This document shows positions 32,750 to 43,588 of a stretch of 64,000 nucleotides of DNA, one piece after another. Location of the stretch: NCBI GenBank assembly GCA_965644295.1, contig CBFFRP010000107.1, positions 29,560 to 93,559 on the forward strand, written 5' to 3'. Position numbers and translations under genes: made by a program. The stretch comes from Paraphysomonas bandaiensis (Eukaryota > Chrysophyceae). The notes under the pieces are model-generated. The model saw only the letters and a list, made by a program, of their open reading frames with translations. It did not search any database and was not told the DNA's origin. Within the stretch, counting starts at the first letter, position 1. Every line of letters begins with the position of its first letter.

Positions 32750-33807
32750 CTAGTCTGCCTTTTTCCCATTAGTTTTCTCTGTCGCTGAACTAGAATCCCC
32801 AGTCTTCTTTTTGTTTTTGCTATACTTGTTGTGTAGCTCTAGCAGAAGTCCTGAAAACACCATCGTGACACCAGCCCACTGCATATTAGTCAGCTGGTGC
32901 CCGAAGGAGAAGACTGACACCAAAATAGTGAAAAACTTCCTAGTCGTTGTAATAGTTGCTAACGTAAGTGCATCGAAATTCGATATCGTATAAAATATGA
33001 AGTTTTGCCCAGCAGCAGATGTGAGAGAGGCTGTGGCGATAAAGTAGATTACATCCGGATTAGTCATACAGTAACCCACGCCCATTGCAAACTGCCCTGT
33101 CACTAAGACCAAAACTGTCAGGAGAGCAACAGCCCAAAGATTCAAGTAAAACATTAACTCGTGTGTTGTGAGACGATATTTATCCTGTAGCTTGTCTTGG
33201 GATGCTCCTGTAACACCATCTAGCACTAAGGACAAAAACAACAGAGCCAAGCCGTAGATCGAGTTTTCACCTCCAGATTTTCCTTGTTGAAAGATATTTA
33301 TTCCTCCAGTAATAAGCAGAACAGCAACTGTCTCTAATAAAGAGTATCGCTGTATACAGATCATGATCAGCATCATGCTCTGTTTGTATACAAAATAACA
33401 TCACATACCTTGCCGCGAATGAGGAATCCAAAGAGCATCACGGGAATCATCTTGCAGGATTTACCTAATGCCTGAGTTGGATACGAAAGATATTTCAATG
33501 CTTCGTTGGAAAAGAGCATGGCGCAGATATAGCTAAGCCCACAGGTGACGTACGATGAAGCTGGAGGTGAGTTCTTTGAGGAACCAAATATGAGCATTGC
33601 AACACCGGAGATAGCAACATTTGTAACACACTGTATTAGTAAAAAGAAAAAGGTAGCAACAAATTTTTCGCCCTTTGGAGAAGTGTAGCCGTAGAGGGAT
33701 TCTTGGCATATACCGTAGGCAATGTAACACGAGTAAATACCACCTACTGCGAGAAGAAGCTTTAGTTCAGGCGGCCATTCCCGCTGTTTTTCTGTTGCAG
33801 TACTCAT
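32750..33807 (-). CDS. SLC35B1: SLC35B1-type nucleotide-sugar / ER ATP transporter
   Basis: Two exons (33807-33409 and 33349-32750) and a 59-nt intron give 332 aa, close to the usual 320. ELKLLLAVGGIYSCYIAYGI followed by QESLYGYTSPKGEKF is the typical N-terminus of the UDP-galactose transporter-related branch. LSYICAMLFSNEALKYLSYP and GKSCKMIPVMLFG follow, with about ten hydrophobic spans in all. The C-terminus ends KKAD, a KKxx dilysine signal for ER retrieval, as in animal SLC35B1. That protein moves nucleotides (UDP-sugars, and ATP/ADP in mammals) across the ER membrane. I used the ATG at 33807 because the 13 upstream codons begin with a non-ATG codon. Confidence 0.92.
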
Positions 33808-34524
33808 AGTAACAATAGCGTCAAAATAAGTTGAAGAGAGTAACAATGAATAGACACAGCTGTGTAGAGAGAGAACAATGCAAAGATGTAGCAGTCAAAG
33901 CTCTACGAGTATGCAACACCGCAAAATGCCACAAACAAACTATCGCATTATGGCACTCAACTGCTCTAGAATACACATATTTAGCAGTATACGTGCATAT
34001 ACGGACTGTATAACTACCTGTCCACGTGTCAATTCTACTGTGAAACAATATATATACAGTAGACTACAGAGTGTATACATACAACTCCATAGACGGCAGC
34101 ACAGTAGACTACTACGTAGGAATACCGCTGTATATCATGGATAATTGTTCCAGAATCCACTCACTAACCACAACACCACGAGCAGCAGACCAAAGATAGT
34201 GCCGTGATAGTTATGTATGTATGGTATACAGTGTGATGGTAGCTACTACAGCAGTGGAATATGAGGTGCAGATCCTGTGAGTGATATCTGCCCGCCTGAT
34301 ATACATACACAACAATAGTAATCAGTAAGAGAGGCTTGTGGGACTGCAGTGATCAAGATCAATGTCGATTGCTTTGATCTATCATTAACACTGTGCTCAG
34401 TAGTTAGAGATCTGCTCATATACATATACACACACTGCTTCTCATATCACACCTCACATATACAGTATAAACACAGCACATCAATAACTCGCATCACATC
34501 ATTCTCAGAAAAAATATATCTTTA
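33808..34524. promoter_or_regulatory. Shared upstream region, SLC35B1-type / Na+/H+ exchanger (717 bp)
   Basis: Divergent starts. Words ATACAGTAGACTACAG and GCACAGTAGACTACTACG occur near 34055-34118, and GGTATACAGTGTGATGG near 34213. Only short frames are present. Confidence 0.4.
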
Positions 34525-37435
34525 ATGTTCTCTTTTATTGTTTGTATATTCCTCACAGTTATCTGTGCGGGAGATGCAGTATCCGGTGAAGGGGTCAGTA
34601 GAAGCCGTATGCTATCTGGTGATTTTGCAGAAAAGTCTGAAACTCTTATTGTGTTTATGTTCGCGGGATTGACTCTTGGGGCTTTCGTGACTCATGTTTT
34701 ATCCCGATTGAAAATTGGTTTGCCTTACACAGTTGTTGTGTTCTTTTTGGGGTGTATGCTTTCCTTGATAATTGACTCTGATGTCGATTTGGGGCACGTC
34801 GAAGAATCAATTCGATCTTGGAAAAAGATTGACCCCGAGTTGCTCTTATATCTCTTCTTGCCGGCGCTATTGTTTGGGGAGGCTATGTCACTGAAATGGT
34901 AGGTGTATGGAGAGGATCGAACGTTTTAATGATAACTTTTTTGCATGAAATGTTTAGGTATCACGTCAAAGCGGTGTTCTCACAAGCATTGATTCTAGCT
35001 GGACCGGGTGTCTTGATCGGAGCTTATCTGATGGCCTTGATTTTGTACTTTTGTTTTCCACTGAATTGGCCCTGGTACCTGTGTATGGTTTTCGGGTCCA
35101 TTGTTGCTGCCACTGATCCTGTCGCTGTTGTTGCTTTACTGAAAAACGCTGGTGCCTCTCCGAAACTGACCATTCTCATCATTGGAGAGTCACTCATGAA
35201 CGATGGCACTGCAATGGTTCTTTTTACTTTGTACTATAACCTAATGAAAGGTGACAAGTATGATGCTGGTGAGGTCATTGAGTTCTTTCTAGCAGAGGTT
35301 CTTGGCGCACCTTTGTTGGGTATAGCTTTTGGTCTTTTATCCGTATACTGGTTGAGCCTTGCCAACAACCCTCTGAACAGTGAAGATATGACCATTCAGA
35401 TAGGCATTACCGTATGTTGTGCATATCTGACTTTCTTCGTGGCACAGTATGAATGCGAAGTCAGTGGTGTGCTGGCGTGTGTGTCTGCTGGTATTATGTT
35501 TGCTTGGATGTCACCACCGTTGATTCTCGAACATGAAACCATGCACAGTGTGTGGGGGTTCATTGAATGGGTAGGCAATACCATAATTTTTTTATTGGCC
35601 GGGGTTATTATTGGCGGATCAAAGGAAGAGGCACACATATCTAGCATGGACTGGCTGTACTGTCTGCTGCTGTATATTGCCCTTATGATTGTACGCTGCC
35701 TCGACATCGCAGTTATCTTCCCTTTTCTGAGTAGAGTGGGACTGCGATGTGATGAGAAGGATGCAAAATTCATGGCATGGGCAGGACTTAGAGGTAATCG
35801 TGGATTTCTGTGTTGTGGCACATATGATTTCATACATCGCAGGTGCCCTTGCGGTGGCATTAAGTTTGATAATATACGCTGACTACGAGGAGTTGGGTAT
35901 ATCACAAGGTGATGCCGACAAGGTCTTTTTCTATGTCGGGGGAATTGCTGCGTTGACTCTACTCGTCAATGCAACCACCGCCCAAGCATTGCTTTCTTAT
36001 CTAGGTGCACTGCTGTTGCTTGTTGTGTATGTAGTATATCGATAACTCTATTCTTTAGGTTTGCTCAAAGAAGATAATAACGCACATGCTCTCAGTACGC
36101 AAAACAACCTTCGTAATCGAATTCGCACGAATCTTCTTGACGACGTAATGAATTTGGATGTGGATAAGTAAGCGTAATCACAAATAATGTACCTTTGTTG
36201 ATATTCTGTCCTTGTAGATATTCGGCAAATTTCAAAATTGATAGTTCCTCTATCATCCAGTACAACTCCTTATTATCTAATTTCGACCAGGACACCCGAC
36301 AGGACAGTGTAGCCATTAAAGAGGGTCTGACAGAGATGCTTCGTGGAGAGGAGCTCGGGGATGGGGGTATGCTTTTTCTTTCAGCTGTTGGTGTGTGGTG
36401 ATGATGTACAAACATTCTGTAGATGATGTGTACAACGTCGAGATGCTCGCCTATTATCGAACCATGTTTCTGGAGAGTATTCGAGTAAAGTATTGGAAGT
36501 TCATTGCTGACTCCAAGCTTCCCCGTGAGGCACCTGTCACGCAGACCCTATTGTACTCGATTGACAGTGCGAGTCGACGTGTGCGCACCCAGGGTAGGCG
36601 TGACTGGTTCTTCTTAGTTAAAGAAATGGAACTGAGCCCGTGGTTGTTAAATATCATTGAAAGAGCGGGCTCAATTTTTCCCGAGTGGGCAGGGTGGTTG
36701 AAGGATGTGCTGACGATGAGGAACCTATATTTCAAAGTTTACGTTTTGCTTTGCTTTATTGATGCGCATGAGTACGCGGAAAAGAAATTTACAGAGATGA
36801 TGCGCACTACGTCAGAGGAATGTTGGGATGGCTCCAGCATACACATTATACTTGAACAAAAAAAGGTTTTATCGGACTCAAAAGAGTCGGTGAGTAGTTC
36901 TGAGCTGTACAATTCACTTAAGATTAAATGATACAATCTATAGGTGGAGTGCGCAAAAGAGATGCTGATGTCGCTAGATACTGACGTTGTGTCTGGGTAG
37001 GTACCATATCTTTTAATTTTCTAGTCCTGCTGACGTGAAATGTTTAACTCTTGCAGTATAATTGTTCAGCAAAGCTCGCGCATTCTGCTTGCAAGACAGA
37101 CTGCGTATGTACGCGAACTGGTACACGAAGGTGTTAAATGTTGCTCTTTGCTACATCTTTTTTACTCGTCTTTAGGTTTGATGAAGCCAAAAGACGCTGA
37201 CAAGTTTTTCGACACTATTGCCGCTGATTCGAGCAAGCTGGATAAAGCCCAATTGAACCTTTTCAAGTAAGTGCTTCTTATGTGTTTGATATCTATTTCA
37301 TGTAGTCATTGTTGTTGCAGAGATCACGTCAAACTTTCTACAGAAAAGCGCCAGTCACTTTGTATGAATCCTATCAGTGCCTCCGCCTCGAAAACTTCAT
37401 TGGATTCGGAAAATGTTGAAAATGATTCGCTGTGA
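34525..37435 (+). CDS. CPA1 / NHE-family Na+/H+ exchanger with long cytosolic tail
   Basis: Ten exons (34525-34898, 34958-35793, 35843-36004, 36059-36167, 36218-36366, 36423-36889, 36944-36996, 37057-37130, 37176-37266, 37321-37435) with introns of 45-60 nt, all frame-preserving, give 809 aa. A signal peptide leads into about twelve membrane spans. Family marks are LYLFLPALLFGEAMSLKW, AATDPVAVVALLKNAG, GESLMNDGTAMVLF (with the transport Asp in the ND pair), SGVLACVSAGIMF and WAGLRGALAVALSL. It exchanges Na+ (or K+) for H+ across a membrane. The tail of about 350 residues is helical; I see no cyclic-nucleotide-binding domain, so it is not a full SOS1-type protein. Confidence 0.93.
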
Positions 37436-38298
37436 TGTAGTAATGCTAGGATTATGGTATTCGTATTAATATAGAGTACTCGGAATTAGTATCTGTTATG
37501 ACCTCGAGATATTAGGGAGTAAAGTCTCCAGATTGGTATTTCGAACGATGTAGTTTTATTACTACTGTCTTGTTGGATATGATAAGTAGTTGTAAGTTTA
37601 TAACGTGTTCTGTCTATGACGCACACTAGTAGCTGTAATTTCATCTACCAGGCATAAAAATGACATTACGACGTCGTGTGATACCCGGGGTTGAATACCC
37701 TGGGAAAATCAAATCAGGGTTGTTGACTTCATTGCTTCACTTGCTATACCAATATAATGTATCAGTATAACTCATGATCAATGTATCAGGGAAGGAGATA
37801 CGTTCAGTGTTTCGTTGTGTGTGTAATATAGTGTACAGTATATTGTTATCTAGCTTCCCAATAATAAATAATAATATCCATGGCTAAACGTATATTGCAG
37901 AAACACAATATCAATATATTGTGGACGTTGTGCTGGTGTAGAGTTCCCACAAAATAACGTTGAGTAAGTTATCAGTATGAAAGGGTTATTATATATTCAA
38001 AAGAACAGATACGGCTTCAGGTGTGAACGATACAAATACATAGATACAGGAAATGATGCCAGACACGTGAAGACCCATCACAAACGTCCAACCACATGAA
38101 CTCAGTGCCTAGTTGTATAGGGCACTACAACTAGCTCGGTATTCTTATCCTCATTTTAACCCATTTCTGATCCTCCCATCTGCACAAAGTCATTATACTT
38201 TTAAATGTGATCACTCCTTGGATTTTCCAGATATTCCTATCAGTAATTAGCGATGGTAGCATTCTGTTGGATTGATACAGCGCAACGTAATTACACTA
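37436..38298. other. Convergent intergenic region, nothing recognised
   Basis: AT-rich DNA between the 3' ends of the exchanger and the small membrane protein. It contains ATACCCGGGGTTGAATACCC near 37681, a short imperfect palindrome. No frames of note. Confidence 0.4.
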
Positions 38299-38768
38299 CT
38301 AGACTATACGGGCAGCTCCATACTCTGCACTGTTAGTCCTCAGCGTTCTAACTGCGATGATGTGAACAATAATATCGACATACTGAAGAATTTGACCAAT
38401 GACAACAGATGAAAATAACAACCCGAATAAAGTTTCAATACGAAACAGAAACACAAACGCTGAATACAATATGACACATACGCTGAAATGAGACATATAC
38501 AGATGCACAGGCACCCTCATAGGATTGCTGATGCCTGATCCGGTAAATCCGAAGGCTGTCGTTATGGCCTGTAGTCGTATTCGTTAGTTTGGTGCATTAG
38601 TGTATGTAGCGGTATGTTTTATACCATAGCTATAATCACATAACAGTCTGCGGTGCCTCTGAGGAGTAATACAGTGTATCCAGTAAACAGGCCGAAGAGA
38701 GATGCTAACATTCCTCGACCACACATACATGGTGCAACAAAGTCATCATCATCGGAATTAGACGACAT
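38299..38768 (-). CDS. Small four-pass membrane protein, unknown
   Basis: Two exons (38768-38625 and 38568-38299) with a 56-nt GT-AG intron (gtataaaac...gactacag) give 137 aa. The start MSSNSDDDDFVAPCMCG is acidic and cytosolic-looking. Hydrophobic spans follow: MLASLFGLFTGYTVLLL, CYVIIAMAITTAFGF, FSVCVILYSAFVFLF and LLFSSVVIGQILQYVDIIV. I do not recognise the family. Support comes from the clean in-frame splice, an ATG in the right place and its head-to-head position with the repeat-protein gene, as for most genes here. Confidence 0.6.
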
Positions 38769-39087
38769 CTAGACGATTAGATTGCATCCATGTGTCGTGT
38801 GTTGGCATTGCATTGCACAGTGATACAACTCAACTGTTCGCTCCTCCTAATTCCAGGCATTATCTCAGGGAGCTTATATAAATCAGGGATTTTAGTCATA
38901 AAAATCAAAACCTGAGTTTTTTTTATGTCAGTTCGTACACTTGTATACTGCTGTATAGTGGTGGAAATTGTTGGTACGAGGATGGTGTCTAGATGTGTGA
39001 TTGCCAGCTGTGTCAACACACTGCAATGGTCTGAGAAGTTTGATATATAGATTGAGAATAAAGTGAACAATGTACTGAATATCGACC
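38769..39087. promoter_or_regulatory. Shared upstream region, small membrane protein / repeat protein (319 bp)
   Basis: The shortest of the divergent gaps. It contains TTGTATACTGCTGTATAG near 38942, like the other promoter regions. Confidence 0.4.
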
Positions 39088-41340
39088 ATGTTTCCAGCTC
39101 TATTTCATCGTTCTTCTATTAGATTTAGTGTTAACGGTTATATTTCACGTTATTGTAGTCATCATACAAATGAAAAACTTCAACTTTTATCAAATTCTTT
39201 GAAATTTCTTGTGAAGTATAAAAAGAATGATCGTAAGGCAATTGATCGTATAGCATACACAATATCAAAAAGAAGAAGTATTGTAATAGTACGTGAATTT
39301 GTGTCTTCATGTAATTCATGTGGTGTGTTGTTGTCATATGATGGTATATGCAGCATAGCCAGTGCAGTGAGATCCAGTCCATATATATCCCCACATATAT
39401 ATATATCCTCATTATCTGATCTTCAGAGATATATTCATCATCCAACTGGTGCAACTCATCTTGTTCAAGCTTTTAGTGATCATCTTCATAATAGTTCCGC
39501 TCAGTTGTCTCTCGAGGCCATATGCGTCACACTCCACTCACTGTGTGTACATACAGACATACGGGCTGTTAAGTTACACAAATATATAGCTAATCAGCTC
39601 TTAACTAACACTGAAGAGGTCACCTCGACCTCTATTACATCACTACTCTATGGGCTCCGTGGAATGAGCAGTGAGTATGAAGAGGTTCGAGAGTTATTAC
39701 GAGCCATGACACAGAAGATATCACCATATAGAGGTGATGTAGATGGTGAGGGGATAGGTAATGCTCTATTTGGTCTCCGTGGTATGTCAAGTGAGTATGC
39801 AGAAGTACGAGAGTTGCTGCGTGTCGTTTCACAGAAAGTGTCATCTTCTCATGCCACTCTAAATGGGCAGGGTGTTGGAGGTGCTCTGTTTGGTCTCCGA
39901 GGTATGTCCAGTAAGTATGTCGAGGTACGAGAGTTGCTGGGTGCCCTTACAGAGAAAGTATCTTCTTCTGGTAGTGATCTCGATGGGAGGAATATTCGTA
40001 GTGCTCTGTATGGTCTCCGTGGTATGTCGAGTGAGTATGTTGAGGTGCGGAAGTTAATAGGATCCTTGTCTGAGAGGGTAGCATCATCAAGTGGCAACTT
40101 AGATAGTCAAAATATTTGTGGAGCTCTGTACGGTCTCCGTGGTATGTCAAGTGAGTATGTGGAAGTGCGAGTGTTATTACGTTCCTTGACTGAGAAGATG
40201 TCATCTTCTGGTAACAATCTAAACGGTCATGATATAAGTAGTTCTCTGTATGGCCTCCGTGGTATGTCGAGTAAATATGCAGAGGTACGGGAATTGTTTC
40301 GTGTCCTTTCACAGAAAGTGTTATCATCTAGTGCCAATCTAAGTGGTCAGGGTATAAGTAACGCTCTCTATGGTCTCCGTGGTATGTCTAGTGAGTATGT
40401 TGAAGTACGGGAAATGTTGCATGCCTTGTCAGAGAAGATATCATCATCTAGTTGTGATCTAGGCGGTCAGGGTATTGGTAGTGCTCTTTACGGTCTCCGA
40501 GGTATGTCTAGTGCGTATATTGAGGTACGAGAGTTGGTGGGTGCCCTTACACAGAAGGTGTCATCTTCTGGTTGCGATTTAGACAGTCAGGCTATAAGTA
40601 ATGCTCTGTATGGTCTCCGTGGTATGTCGAGTGACCATGTTGAGGTACGGGAGTTGTTGAGCGCCCTTGCAAAGAAGGTGTCATCTTCTCGTGCCACTCT
40701 AAATGGGCAGGGTATTGGTAATGCTCTGTACGGTCTCCGTGGTATGTCAACTGAGTATGTAGAGGTACGGGAGTTATTGCGTGCCCTTTCACAGAAGGTG
40801 TCATCGTCAAGTGGCAATTTGGATTGTCAAAATATTGGTAATTCTCTGTATGGTCTCCGTGGTATGTCAAGTGAGTATGTGGAGGTACGAGAGTTGCTGC
40901 GTGCCCTTTCACAGAAAGTGTCATCTTCTCGTGCCACTCTAAATGGGCAGGGTATTGGTATTTCTCTCTATGGTCTCCAAGGCATGTCGAGTAAGTATAT
41001 TGAGGTACAAGAGTTGCTGGGTGCCCTTACACAAAAGGTGTCAGCTTCTAGTTGCGATTTAGACAGTCAGGCTATAAGTAATGCTCTGTATGGTCTCCGC
41101 GGTATGTCGAGTGAGTGTGTTGAGGTGCGGGAAATGCTGCGTGCTCTTACAGAGAAGGTGGTATCTTCTTGTCGTGATTTTGACAGTCAGGCGGTTGGTA
41201 ATGCTCTTAATAGTATCCGTGGAATGTCGAGTGAGTATATTGAGGTACGGGAGTTATTGGGTGCTCTTACACAGAAGCTGCCATCTTCTAGTGACAACTT
41301 AGATGGCCAAAGTAGTGATTGTGTTTTGCAAAAGGCATAA
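39088..41340 (+). CDS. Organelle-targeted helical-repeat protein, 14 x 40-residue repeats
   Basis: A single exon of 750 aa. The N-terminus (MFPALFHRSSIRFSVNG) is basic with no acids, like a mitochondrial or plastid presequence. From about residue 186 to 745 there are 14 tandem repeats of exactly 40 residues (120 bp) with the core ALYGLRGMSSEYVEVRELL. The LYGL position recalls the LWAL motif of FASTK/RAP-linked, OPR and heptatricopeptide proteins, which bind organelle RNA through paired helices. By that analogy it may process or stabilise an organelle transcript. No RAP or endonuclease domain follows; the protein ends soon after the last repeat. The repeats are so alike in DNA that they must have expanded recently. 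Confidence 0.85.
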   Translation: MFPALFHRSSIRFSVNGYISRYCSHHTNEKLQLLSNSLKFLVKYKKNDRKAIDRIAYTISKRRSIVIVREFVSSCNSCGVLLSYDGICSIASAVRSSPYISPHIYISSLSDLQRYIHHPTGATHLVQAFSDHLHNSSAQLSLEAICVTLHSLCVHTDIRAVKLHKYIANQLLTNTEEVTSTSITSLLYGLRGMSSEYEEVRELLRAMTQKISPYRGDVDGEGIGNALFGLRGMSSEYAEVRELLRVVSQKVSSSHATLNGQGVGGALFGLRGMSSKYVEVRELLGALTEKVSSSGSDLDGRNIRSALYGLRGMSSEYVEVRKLIGSLSERVASSSGNLDSQNICGALYGLRGMSSEYVEVRVLLRSLTEKMSSSGNNLNGHDISSSLYGLRGMSSKYAEVRELFRVLSQKVLSSSANLSGQGISNALYGLRGMSSEYVEVREMLHALSEKISSSSCDLGGQGIGSALYGLRGMSSAYIEVRELVGALTQKVSSSGCDLDSQAISNALYGLRGMSSDHVEVRELLSALAKKVSSSRATLNGQGIGNALYGLRGMSTEYVEVRELLRALSQKVSSSSGNLDCQNIGNSLYGLRGMSSEYVEVRELLRALSQKVSSSRATLNGQGIGISLYGLQGMSSKYIEVQELLGALTQKVSASSCDLDSQAISNALYGLRGMSSECVEVREMLRALTEKVVSSCRDFDSQAVGNALNSIRGMSSEYIEVRELLGALTQKLPSSSDNLDGQSSDCVLQKA

Positions 41341-42184
41341 TGAATTAGGACCATGTTCGCTGTTGCATAGATTATTTTATATTTTTAATTTTCCTAGAAG
41401 AAGTGCTTTGCAATGAGTGATACGAAGTCATTGTAGAAAATCTATTCAGTAAAGACTGATGTAAATTAAAGTGATGTGAGTTTGACTGGTGGGTATACGA
41501 TAAACAGGTTTAATAACGGCAATAATTTTATTTTTAACGATGGTATGAAATAATTTTATTTTGGTTGCAGCAAATAAAAAGGGCTGTCACAAGTGAAAAA
41601 GACAAAGAGTACACTATAAGACAACAAGAAATAAGCAAGATATATTATTCAACCTAGTCAAATTGCTTGAATTTCCTAGTTATTATTTGGTATAAAAATC
41701 TAGTCAAAGCAATAAATGACTCAACCTAGCCAATTATAGTATTAAACCTAGTCATGAATTGTACTCGCATATAGCTACGCATTACAGAAGCATGAGGTCA
41801 TAGCAGGTGAAGTAGTACCAATGCAACATACATCAGGTCAAAACAAAGCTAAAGAGCGGTATATAGCAGCATATAGGTATATAGGCAGGACTCCATCGCT
41901 CTCTCCAATGCTGAAAATAGTGTTCTTGTCCTTTTCTTATCTTTGAATTTATATATATAGCAAGCAAGTCACTGAGTTCAAACGGACCAAAAGCAAGTGA
42001 CATAAACCTGAATTCACAAATAACACAACTCATACAAGAAGTAAAGACGAATTAGACAATAGTATTCTGTAAGATGATAGCAGTTGAAGAAGTAAAATTT
42101 TAATATCACATCTATTGTTTCATTACTTTTAAGTGCGAGTTAAATATAATAAACTCACCACCCTCAAGAACGTTGTTGTCGCAC
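41341..42184. other. Intergenic region with a single CCTAGTC-type transposon end
   Basis: 41640-41757 repeats CCTAGTCA-like words after AGATATATTATTCAACC, matching the left end of the 6074-9635 element. No right end was found downstream, so it is a solo end. No genes. Confidence 0.5.
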
Positions 42185-42650
42185 CTTTACGTGGTGTTCT
42201 GGGGGAGGAATTTCTTCGGGAAACTAACATGAGCCCGCTAATAGCCAAATAAATGCTTGTGTGGTACAAGGGACACTAATATAAGAAGTCCTTATGTAGA
42301 CGTCTTTGGGTCCTAGTTTTGTTATGAATAAACGGACACCCGGGAACGGGCCCACCTCAAGGACATCCGGGGTATTGTTGGGCTACCTGCTGAAGTCAAG
42401 CATCCGGGCTGTTCGACATCCGGGGTATTGTTGGGCTACCTGCTGAAGTCAAGCATCCGGGCTGTTCACCTTAAGTCATCAGATGTCAGGTATATCAACA
42501 TTCGCTTTTGATCACTGTTTGCTTTTTGAGTGATAATGCGAAAGTGGTTGCGCCTTGGAGCTTGTGGTGACGTACAAGCAGCTTTCGTAGAGTTAAATAG
42601 TAGGATATAATATATTAGAGTTAAGCACTAGTCAGTTAATTTCAATGCTA
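42185..42650 (+). repeat. Dispersed repeat family H, copy 3, with a 53-bp internal duplication
   Basis: It shares blocks with 5640-6050 (inverted), 9690-9810 and 25735-25985. A 53-bp unit starting GACATCCGGGGTATTG is present twice in tandem (42362-42414 and 42415-42467). The hairpin stem CGAAAG/CTTTCG lies at 42539-42544 and 42582-42587, with an inner stem CTTGT/ACAAG. Confidence 0.75.
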
Positions 42651-43588
42651 AATTAGTTCTGTCCCTTAAGCGCCTACTGCTAATAATTAATAGTAAGACA
42701 GTCACTTCTAATAAACGCATCTAAAGTTCCTCTATATTATGTTAGAGTGTTCTCTGATAAAATCCCAAGTATCAGAAATAGATGTATTCGTTCTTCATAT
42801 TCTGAGAGAAAATAAATATTAGTTGTACAAAATAAAGTATTACTTAACTGGTAAATGTAAATATACCTTCGACTATGATGATGGAGTGACGATCACTCAG
42901 TGACCTAATACAACTTCTACATCATAGTTGAGTTGTAAATAATTTTAACATATATATATCTTATGTTCTCATGTTTTGGTGAAAGTTACTCGGATATCTA
43001 TAGAGTACACAGTACACAATTCAAGGATTCTTTATTATCCACAACAACTTTAGTATCAGTCAATAATATTGGTGTTTGTCGATGATACTGTGTTGCTGTA
43101 TGTGCAGACTCCTAGAATACATCCTAACCTACAATGGATTAACTGCCAGCCTCACGCAGCTATACCTGATTCATACTTTTCCACACTGCCTACTTTCGAA
43201 CTTCCCACCAGCTACAAAACTAGCTACATCAATATCTATATTCACGGCGTAAACTAGCTATTTATGTGGTCATAAAGCGATATTCGTACTCGATAAAAGG
43301 CTATCTACCATATCTAATTGTGTCATAACTTCAAGAAGGCATAGCAGGGAAATCTCCACCACAAAATTCTTTCCAGATTGAGCCCATTCTGTCGGTATTG
43401 TCTCCACAGAAGAAGAGATATAGACCGCCCAAAATCAACTCTTGAATCCTTCATGTATCTTCCGGCATTAATCCACTGACATCGTAATCTCTACCTAGCT
43501 ACAGCTAACTAATGACCACAAGAAGCACTACCACAACTTTCAGTGGAGTATTGAGTCCAGCAAACGATATCGTTACCGATGACCATTG
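42651..43588. other. Intergenic, nothing recognised
   Basis: AT-rich 3' flank of the transportin gene. A short frame near 43069 reads VFVDDTVLL, which resembles a reverse transcriptase active site, but no other RT motif is near. Confidence 0.4.

Noticed and set aside
43069-43110. VFVDDTVLL, resembling a reverse transcriptase active site
   Set aside because: A single short motif with no other RT block in any frame nearby.
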